Source: Ophiosphaerella korrae
Taxonomy: Eukaryota; Ascomycota; Dothideomycetes; Pleosporales; Phaeosphaeriaceae
Direction of reading: 5' to 3'
Length of the DNA: 16,708 nt
Assembly: GCA_028456385.1 (NCBI GenBank)
Contig: JALNQF010000689.1
Span: forward strand, 1 to 16,708
This document shows positions 8,993 through 16,708 of the stretch, piece by piece (the first letter of the stretch is position 1; the number at the start of each line of letters is the position of its first letter). Under the pieces are notes generated by a model, which did no database searches, had not been told where the DNA came from, and was given only the letters and a program-made list of their open reading frames with translations. Position numbers and translations under genes: made by a program.

Positions 8993-9421
8993 TGTTACAA
9001 TAGTAATAAGAGAAATATAGATAGAACTAATTAGCCCTATAACTAAAAGATTAAGTTCTTATAAATACAAAGAATATAAACTTAATTAGGAAACTACATA
9101 TAATTAGGATACCTAGAGTAATCTATAATCTATAGACTCTTAGTATTAATAGATTATAGATTAAGGTAATCTATAATCTATTATTCTTAGTAGTAATAGA
9201 TTAATAGATTAGGATAAGTATATAGTTAGTAGCGACGCGTATTATTAAGATAGTATTAGTAATTTAATTATTAACTATAAGTAATAGTACAAGATAGTTA
9301 TAAAATATCTTCTACTATTTATAGCCTATTATAGATTACAATATAAGCTTTTACTATTACCTTATAATCTACTAATACCTATTTAGGCTATTAGGAAGTC
9401 AACCCTAGTAAGCTGTTAACA
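8993..9421 (+). repeat. Element C 3' LTR (429 bp)
   Basis: Begins TGTTACAA and ends GTTAACA, keeping the TG...CA termini lost from the start of the 5' copy. Gap-free match to 2399-2827 with about 20 transition differences. The hairpin 15-mers at 9119-9181 are intact. Confidence 0.95.
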
Positions 9422-9426
9422 ACTAA
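9422..9426. repeat. Target-site duplication of element C, right copy
   Basis: actaa, directly after the 3' LTR. It pairs with actag at 2394-2398, one G-to-A change apart. Confidence 0.88.
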
Positions 9427-12170
9427 GCTCTATTCTACGTTTTTATCTTTTACTAGTTCTATTACTAAGTCCTATAGCTAGTATTCTAGAAGATAGTCTT
9501 TAGGTTCTATAAGCTATTTCTCCTATTTCTTATATTCTTCTAGGAATTCTCTTTTGTAGGTGTTTATATTAGCTTTTAGTATACCTATTTTATAGTAATT
9601 AATTTTTCCTATTCTCTAATTAATATATAGGTTAGTTATCTATAACTATAGTATTTCTAGAATTATATCTTATTTTTTATTAATTGTTGTTATATCTATA
9701 ACTATATTTCTAATTATTATCTCTTCTAGTTCTAGCGTAGAGGGAACTATTTTAAACCTAATTAGTTCCTAGAATAGTTTTCCTTTAATTATACTTTGTT
9801 ATTAAGGGTATTTCTTTATTATATAACGTATTCCTTGTATTTTTATAAACTTCTTTAATATAAAGTTTTTTATAGCTCTACTATTAATTATTAATTATAC
9901 TTTCTTTCTTTAGTACGTACCTATTTTTATAATATATAGGCCTCTTATACCTTCTAGCCTTTTTTACTTAAGTAATTTAGTAAATTATCTATCTTTCTAA
10001 AGTTATAAGCTTACTTTAAGTTTATATTCTTTATATTTTAGATATTTATTATACGTGTATTTATACTATAGTCTTCCTTAGATATATTTTTTAGATAGTT
10101 TTAGTCTAGGTTTTATTACTACGTACTCGTCTTCTAGTATTATCTCTTATCTCTAGATATCTTCTACTAGAATTACTCTTATATAATTATAGCCTTTTCT
10201 TTCTATTAGCTATATATAGTTATTTGCTTTTAGATTCCTATATATAATATAATTCTTATCTAAGTATAATAACTATAATACTTTAAAGTATACTAAGTAT
10301 TTTAAGTCTATTATTATATTGTCTCCTTCTTAGTATTTATCTTTTCTAAGTATTTCTTGTATTAGAATATAGTATACTACTAGTACTCTTAGTATATAAG
10401 CTTTATTAATCTATCGCGTTTTTCTTATAAAGAACTACTATTCTTTTTATATAGGTATTCTTTTTACTATAACTATATATTACTTTATCTATTTCTAAAA
10501 TAGTATAAACTTTATTTCTTTAGAGTTATATTCTTTTTAGTCTTTATATACTTCTTCTATACTTATAACTAGTAAGTATTTCTAAATAAACTTCTATTAT
10601 TTATTTTACTCTTCTATATCTATTATTATATAGCTATTATAGCTATATATATCTAGCTAGGTATACTTTATACTTTTTATACTAACTTTTTTCTTACTTT
10701 CTTATAGTCCTTTAGAGAAAGCTATAGTAGTTTCTTTATTTAGTACTAGTTCTTTAGCCTAGATTAATAGAATCTAGGGTTTTTCCTCTTCTAAGTCTTC
10801 TATTAGTAGGTCTATTACATATACTATTTCTTTTAGCTACGCTTTTATTCTTTCTTTTATTACTACTACTCTATTCTTTTATAAGAAATATCTTACTCTC
10901 TACTTAATAGAAAAGTATATATAGTAGTTATCTTTATAATAAAAGGTTTAGTAGAGTATTATATATTATATTTCTTTACTCCTAGCTACTTTCTTTTAAA
11001 GCTTAGCCTATACTTTTAGTACTTCTTTCTTACTTTTAGTTAGTTTTAACTAGGTTTCTTTATCTTTTTTATAGTCTTTACTCTTATAGTCTTTTATAAA
11101 GTATCCTAGTTTTTTATATTTATAATATACTATATTCTTCTTTTTTTATAATTAGTAATCTTTTATATAGTAGCCTTTCTTACTATAGTTAAAGTATATA
11201 AAGTCTTTATTCTTCTTTTTCTTTCTATCTTTATTTGCGTTAAGGATTATAAAGTCTCTAACGTCTTAGTTTTAGAGTTAGCTTCTATACTTATTTTTCT
11301 TTTATTCTTAAAGATTATTATTAATTTATATTACTTATTATTTTAGGGCTTCTAATATCCTAGGTTTTTCTATATATATTATTTTGTATTAGATTTTCTT
11401 ATTTAATCTTTATTTAAATTGTAATATTAGAGCTAAATTATTTTATTCTATATTTTGTAATAGTTATTTAAATTATAATATATATATAGAAATACTTTTA
11501 CTTTATATAAGCCTTTTAAGTTTTTTATTAGCTTACTAGGTAATATCTATATCTCTAAATACTACTCTTATTTGTTTAGTTAAGTATTTATAACTTCTAA
11601 AAATAGCTTTAGTTTTATCCTTTTATATTATTAGAGCGTATGTTATATAATCTATTTAGAAAAGTTTAAACTATTTTATTATATTTTCTTTAAGGTGTAT
11701 TCTAATATATATTACTTTCTTTTCTTCTATATTAAAGTATAGTACTTATATATCTATCTAGAGTTATACTAACACTATAAAGGGTTTTAGTTTTTTTCTT
11801 ATTCTATTAAATTTCTTAAGAATAGGTATCTTAAGTAGTTTCTTTATTGTACTTATCTCTAGTCTTTAGGTAATTAGTTCTATCTAGTTCTAACCTTTAA
11901 TAATAGCTTTAATCTATACTTTATTCTACTTTAAGTAGTTTTATAGTTCTTTATTTTATATTTCTAAAGCGTTAATTACTATCTTTATATCTTTTTTTTC
12001 TAAGATTAAGTTATTTATATATTTTCTAATTACTTTCTATACTATATTATCTAATTTATAACTACTTATAGGTACCTTAGCTACTTATTTAGTTAAACTT
12101 TCTACTATTAAATTAGCTAGACTATACGCTTACTTATACTTTACTTCTCGCAATAACTAAATTAGTAAGG
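9422..12170 (-). pseudogene. Element B gag, protease and start of pol, broken
   Basis: Minus-strand reading colinear with C from its post-LTR segment to the equivalent of 5566. Seen in order from right to left: the conserved post-LTR segment (12170 downward), gag start with ATA in place of ATG, the capsid core (about 11850-11400), knuckle 1 YFNYSKKGYYIKDY (11155-11196), knuckle 2 YYKYKKLGYFIKDY (11086-11127), spacer with the Tyr-rich run (10024-10065), and protease active site NSRA (9874-9885). It ends at the C insertion. RIP has hit B independently of C: knuckle 1 keeps Gly where C has Ser, and knuckle 2 keeps Gly where C has Arg. Many TAA/TAG codons; not functional. Confidence 0.87.
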
Positions 12171-12619
12171 TGTAATAGGTATACTAGGGTTAACTTCCTA
12201 ATAACCCCTAGAAGTTATTAGTAAATTAAGAGGTAATAGTAAAAGCTTATATTGTAATTAGTAATAACTATAAATAATAGTTAATTTGTGTATGTAATAT
12301 TAAGTATTAGCGTTCTTAGTTAAGGATTAGATTGCTAATACTATTCTAATAATACGTATTGTTACTAATTATATATTCTTACTAATCTATTAATCTATTA
12401 CTTATATCTAGTCTTAGTAACTATAGATTATAGATTACTAATCTATTAATCTATAATTATATTTTATCTATATACTTAATAGATTAAGAGATTACTTACG
12501 TATCCTAGTTATAAGTAGTTTCCTAATTAAGGTCGTTACTCTACTTGTCTTATACTTTATTATTACCTAAGTTAGGACTAATTAGTTCTATCTTAATTTC
12601 TCTTGTTACTATCGTAACA
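12171..12619 (-). repeat. Element B 5' LTR (449 bp)
   Basis: In element orientation it starts TGTTACGATAGTAACAAGAG and ends ATTACA, next to the shared ccttactaattt segment. The middle has repeated taatctatta and atagattatagatta units like LTR C but rearranged and 20 bp longer. The junction with D is at 12619/12620. The expected target duplication copy here is ctaag (12620-12624); its partner lies outside the window. Confidence 0.88.
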
Positions 12620-15302
12620 CTAAGGCTATCTTTTTACTAGCTAAGAACTTCCTTATATAACTTAGGACTTCTAAACCTAATACTTAAAAGACTACAAGAT
12701 ACACTTAAAAGAATTAGTATACTAATAATAGATAATAGCTCTACTATCCTAAATATACTCTAACTAATAATTAAAATATCTTTAGAAATATTTAGCTAGC
12801 TTATAGTAGCTATTAAAATAATAGTAGAATAGAATAGTAGAGTATATATTAGTAAATAAAACCTATTTATAAATAAGAAGTTTAAGTTTACTAGTACTAA
12901 TATAATAAAGTTTCTAGATAGTATTAAAAGATAAGTAATCTTTTATAGATAGCTTATTAGAGACTAAATCTATAACGTTATTATATTTAGTAATAAAATA
13001 AGAAAAGATATTATTAAATAAAGTATAACTAAGTTTATAAAAGTAAAGAAAGCTAAAGATTAAGTAAAAGTTAGAGAGGTAATAAGAAATAGATTCTAAA
13101 GGTCTAATAAGGTATAATAAAAAGAAATAAAAAAAGTACTTTAAACCTAGCTATAGTAATACTTACTTATAGATAATCTCTTTCTTTAAAACTACTTTAA
13201 TAACTTTAGCCTTTAGTTTATAAAGTACTAGAAAGTAAGAATAATTATAAAAGCTTTAAAGAGATACTACTTAGTAAAAGAACTTAATAAGTACTACTTA
13301 TAAAAAGTCTTTAATAAATATAACCTAAGTAATAAAAATATAAAAGACTTTAACTTTTAAATAATCTAAAAATACTTTAACTAGCTAGTATAAAAAGACC
13401 TATAAGTAGAATATTTTAACCTAGCCTTTAAAAGAACTATAAGTATACTAAAGCTTATAAGCTATAAGAAATAACTATATATAATAACTAAAAGAATATT
13501 TAGGCCTCCTAATATAAAGCTTATACTTAACTCTTATAACTAGACTTAAAGATAAAAGAGAGTCTAAATACTTCTAAGAATAGAAGTTATATAATTAGAA
13601 GTTAATAATCTTATACAATATTTTAAAATATTAAAACTCTAAGTAAATACTCTTATAGCTATAAATAACCTAAACACTAAAGCCTAAGAGCTTATTTAGC
13701 TACTAGAAGTATACTTAGTTATAGAAAGATAAATTAAAGTAGATAAGTATTTATAAACTCCTTAAGCTATAATAAACCTATAGTTAGTAATACCTTTTAT
13801 AATAGAGTTATAATTTTAAAAGAACTTTTTACTACTATTTTAGAATAGTATAGGACCTTAGTATTAGAATAATATAGTAAGTATAAGTTTAGACTTTTAT
13901 AGTTATATTAAGTATAGAGACTTAAACTACTATATTAATAACTATAAAAAAAGAAAAGCTTTAATACTTAATAGATAGATTTAGTTTAATTTAGAAACTA
14001 GAAGATACTAATAAAGTATAGAGCTAACTTACTAAGAGTTTATTAAATAGATTAGAGTAAGAAGTAACTAGAATAATATAATAATCTAGTATATCTAGTA
14101 AAGAATACAAGACTTAAAGTATAGAGAAATAGACTTTTAAGTAATACTAAACCTTATAGTATAATAGCTAGTATAGCCTTAGATAATAGTAGTAATAAAC
14201 TTACTTAGGAGTATAATAAATAATTTAGAAGAAGATAGAATAGTAAGCGTAGAAGAATATAATAGATTCTAGATATAGTAACTAAAAATAAAAAAAGATC
14301 TAGTAGAAGAAGATATTACTAAAACTATATATATTACTATAGTAAGGTTTAGGACCTAAAAGTCCTTCGTACCTATTCTAGCTATATAAAATAATTACAA
14401 AAAAAAAGCTAAATTTCTTAAATCTAAGTAGACCTAATTTAATAATATAGAAATAGAAATAGATCTAGAATAACCTCTTAAAAAAATAGATAAATAAAAA
14501 AACTATATAAAGAAGCTTAAGTAGATTAATACTCTAGAATTAAATACTAAAGAAGTAATATAAAAAGTTATAGAAGCGCTAGTATCTTTATCTATATAAA
14601 TACTCTTAGCTAATATACTAGACTTTCTTAAGAAGCTTATAAAGCCTACTTTTATAGTAAATAAGTTAGAAGAATTTATAAATATAAGAGTAATAGTAAG
14701 TATAACTAAAGACTTAAGAGAGATACTTTAGAGCTCTAAGAGACTACTAGTAGCTCTATCTTAGAATAGCTCTTACTTATACGTAATAAATACTAATATT
14801 CTTAACTAAGTAATAGTAAAAGCTATAAATAAGAAAATCGTTAGATATAGAGCCTATAGACTCTTAGGCTCTACTAAAGTACTTCTTATTATACCTATAT
14901 ACTTTACTAGTCTTATAGCTAATATAAATATAGTAAAAGAGTACCTAGAATATAACTAACCTAGTAAGATTAAAAGACTTAGAAAAAAATACCTAAAGGT
15001 AATAATCTAGGTCTATAGGACTAGACTACTAGCTTTACTTAACTTAGGAGTAGAACTTAATATAATCTACTTTAAAATAGCTCTAGCTACTAGCTTAAGT
15101 ATAACTTCTATACCTAAAGAAATAGCTAGAGTATAGCTAGTTACTATAAATAAAGTAAAGGAGTCTTTTAAAAAGATTATATAGGGCGTACTAGTTATAA
15201 TTAGAAGTATTAAAGTCTAGTCTAACTTCTTTATAATAAGAGGTCTCTCTTATATAATAATCTTTAGGAACCTATTTATAATAAATTATTAATACTCTTT
15301 TA
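12620..15302 (+). pseudogene. Element D gag and aspartic protease frame, broken
   Basis: One frame (codon starts leaving remainder 2 on division by 3) can be followed from the B junction. The early part reads NKKFKFTSTNIIKFLDSIKR, fitting the N-terminal side of a retrotransposon gag. At 13898-13930 YSYIKYRDLNY resembles the second half of a CCHC knuckle (C-x4-H-x4-C) with Tyr at each ligand. The protease active site at 15041-15052 reads NLGV in LLALLNLGVELNII, for expected DSGA. It is followed by VTINKVKESFK and GLSYTIIFRNLFIINY, matching the family's IxGxPF end. Many TAA/TAG codons. The gag start and 5' LTR lie beyond B, outside the window. Confidence 0.78.
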
Positions 15303-15880
15303 AATAAGAAGATAATAGCTAAATATACTATAAAGTTTAGTTAAAGAATTAAAATACTTCTACAAAGTCTATAGTAATATTTAATAGAATAAGAAGTATA
15401 AAATAAATAAATATAATAATAATAGAAAAACTAATAAAGAACTTTACTACTAGGAGTAAAGTTCTATAAATAGATACTAGGAAAATAGAGAAATAAGAAA
15501 GAAACGCCTAAAAAACTATTAGTAGTACCTAGTATCTATACTAGGAATTATAGAATAATCTATAAGTAGATCTAATAATAATAAAATAAGCTAGTATTTT
15601 TCTAAATAAAAGTATCTTAGAAATCCTAGAAGACCTTATAAAGATATAGAAATAAGTAGAAAGAAGAAAATAGATACCTAAAAGCTTATTAAAGATAGAG
15701 CTATAATTTAAGCTAAATACTATATATAAGTTAAAAAGTAAAAAAGTATAGCTAGTTTATAACTCTTTAGTATAGCCTTATAAAGTAGAAAGTTAATTAA
15801 ACTAAAAAGTAAGAGTAGAACTTAGGTAGCTAGTAAATAATAACTAAAGCTAAAGATAATTCTAATAATATATTACTAAT
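15303..15880 (+). other. Linker between protease and RT of element D; frame unclear
   Basis: No domain recognised. The gag/protease frame and the RT frame both contain frequent stops here, and one gives way to the other somewhere in this stretch or at the run of eight T at 15890-15897. It is Lys/Ile/Asn-rich in all readings. A programmed frameshift, separate start or later indel cannot be told apart by eye. Confidence 0.45.
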
Positions 15881-16708
15881 AAGACTACTTTTTTTTATAG
15901 GTACTTAGGTTATAAAAGAATAGCTAGTAAAAATAAAGATTACTAACTAGCTATAGCTAAGAGAAAGAGAAATACTAATTAAAGTTTTTTTATATTAAGA
16001 AGCTACGTTAAGCTTTAACTTTATAGAGTTAGGCTATATCTACTTTAATATTATTCTACTAGTTTAAATTAATATAGTACCTTATAAGGCCTAAAAAGAA
16101 GATAGCTTTCTTATACCTTATAAACTAAAAGACGTAGTTAATAAGATAATTTAGGAATAGTTAGATTAAGGAGTCCTTAAATTAAGTAAAAGCTTATATA
16201 GTAACTCCTAGTTTTTAGTAAAGAAAAAGGACTAAAGATACTAACTTATTAATAATACCTAGCGCACTAATAGTATAACTATTAAGGACGCTAACTTACT
16301 TCTAAACCTAGATAAATTCTTAGAGGAATTTATAGGTTACTACGTTATATCCTTAATAGACTTCTTTTCTAGATATAATTAAGTAGAGCTCTATTAAGAC
16401 TCTAGACTACTTATAGTATTTTATACGCTAACTTATAGACTAGTATAGTAATATACTCTACTTATAAGTACTATAAACTCTATTACTAAGTTTATATAAG
16501 TAGTAACTAAAATCTTATAAGAATTAATTCTAACTAGCTATATATTATATATAGATAATATTATAGTAAAAGGCCTAAAAATAGACTATAACTTAGACTT
16601 ACTAGAACCTAGGATCTAAAGGTTTATTAGCAAATATATTATTAATATAGATAAAGTTTTATATAACTTTAAGATAGCTAGTACTACTACTTTAGGTTTT
16701 AAATTAGA
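15880..16708 (+). pseudogene. Element D reverse transcriptase, N-terminal part, broken
   Basis: Frame with codon starts divisible by 3, different from the D gag/protease. Blocks in order: SFNFIELGYIYFNI, LKLSKSLYSNS, FLVKKKD, TNSITIKDANLLLNLDKF, YYVISLIDFFSRYN (the LDxxSGYxQ block), TINSITKFIQVVTKIL, and the catalytic YIDNIIVKGLK, with IDN at 16551-16559 for the expected xDD. The second Asp is Asn, as in B and C, from a G-to-A change after T. It then reads KVLYNFKIASTTTLGFK and leaves the window. Non-functional because of stop codons and the lost Asp. Confidence 0.88.

Larger units (their letters stand above)
2399..9421 (+). mobile_element. Element C: complete Ty3/Gypsy chromovirus-type retrotransposon, RIP-degraded
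   Basis: Full-length 7,023-bp element: 5' LTR 2399-2827, gag-pol in a single frame (about 2889-8318), a 3' untranslated segment with a possible antisense frame, polypurine tract 8979-8992, and 3' LTR 8993-9421. It is bounded by a 5-bp target-site duplication. The order protease, RT, RNase H, integrase, chromodomain places it in the Ty3/Gypsy chromovirus group. It lies inside the pol gene of B. Loss of the start codon, dozens of nonsense codons, and changed protease and RT active sites mean it cannot move on its own. Confidence 0.93.
1776..12619 (-). mobile_element. Element B: Ty3/Gypsy retrotransposon split by C and truncated by A
   Basis: Minus-strand element in two pieces: 12619 down to 9422, then 2398 down to 1776, with element C between them. 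The 5' LTR is 12171-12619. The internal region aligns with C from the post-LTR segment through gag, knuckles, protease and RT. The break at 9422/2398 corresponds to 5562-5566 of C, and the join reads through once C and one actag copy are removed. The second break at 1776 corresponds to about 6183 of C. The rest of pol and the 3' LTR should lie left of element A, outside the window. B itself interrupts D at 12619/12620. Confidence 0.88.
12620..16708 (+). mobile_element. Element D: second Ty3/Gypsy lineage, truncated and RIP-degraded
   Basis: Plus-strand Gypsy-type element lacking its 5' LTR (cut by B) and everything after the early RT (window edge). It shares no clear sequence with A, B or C, and its protease and RT belong to another fungal Gypsy subgroup (the IDFFS and YIDNIIVKGLK type of RT). 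TG dinucleotides are nearly absent over 4 kb and CA is very rare, so it is the most thoroughly mutated and, by the nesting, the oldest piece here. Confidence 0.86.

Noticed and set aside
9422..12170. B as the 3' continuation of element C
   Set aside because: It lies beyond the C 3' LTR, is on the opposite strand, and aligns to the C gag-protease region rather than continuing it. The target duplication shows C ends at 9421.
1..12619. APOBEC-type editing as the main mutagen
   Set aside because: The sense-strand G-to-A excess recalls cDNA deamination, but CpA on the sense strand is also clearly depleted, the context matches RIP, and ascomycetes are not known to have APOBEC enzymes. Kept only as a minor alternative in the asymmetry finding.
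15890..15897. T8 run as a proven frameshift signal
   Set aside because: Homopolymer T is expected in RIP-mutated DNA and the exact frame transition cannot be located.
1..16708. Mitochondrial, plasmid or AT-rich protist DNA
   Set aside because: Low GC alone would suit these, but the selective loss of CpA/TpG with CpG kept, the LTR pairs and the Ty3/Gypsy domains point to nuclear fungal DNA with RIP.

Overview
The window looks like an AT-rich heterochromatic block from a filamentous ascomycete (Pezizomycotina). It consists of nested Ty3/Gypsy LTR retrotransposons destroyed by repeat-induced point mutation (RIP). The signature is direct: CpA and TpG are scarce and TpA is everywhere, on both strands, while CpG, CpT and CpC survive. 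Every recognisable protein frame is punctuated by TAA/TAG where Gln or Trp is expected, and Cys/His positions read Tyr. No intact gene, tRNA, rRNA or host gene was found. The genus cannot be fixed from the sequence.

Layout. Element A (1-1775, minus) enters from the left edge: gag with two zinc knuckles, then its 5' LTR at 1333-1775. Element B (minus) has its 5' LTR at 12171-12619, with gag, protease and early pol running leftward to 9427. It resumes at 2398 with reverse transcriptase and is cut again at 1776 by A. Element C (2399-9421, plus) is complete: two 429-bp LTRs, one gag-pol frame ending in a chromodomain, a polypurine tract and a 5-bp target-site duplication (actag/actaa). C sits inside the B pol gene, and removing it plus one duplication copy restores B colinearity exactly. 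Element D (12620-16708, plus) is a different Gypsy lineage with gag, aspartic protease and the start of reverse transcriptase. It is cut on the left by B and on the right by the window edge.

Inferred order: D first, B into D, then A and C separately into B. A, B and C belong to one chromovirus-type family. Their LTR ends, post-LTR segment and coding regions match, but the LTR middle of A differs. The C domain order is gag, two CCHC knuckles, a spacer, protease, RT, RNase H, integrase (D,D35E), a GPY/F-like segment and a chromodomain.

Items most worth a second look are a decayed antisense frame with a CxxC motif between pol and the 3' LTR of C, sense-strand CA/TG asymmetry in A, B and C, preservation of the C reading frame despite heavy mutation, LTR inverted repeats, a tandem CpG-containing repeat in the A LTR, and a gag/protease-to-RT frame change in D. 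I found no convincing new biological system; the antisense frame is the best candidate for something undescribed.
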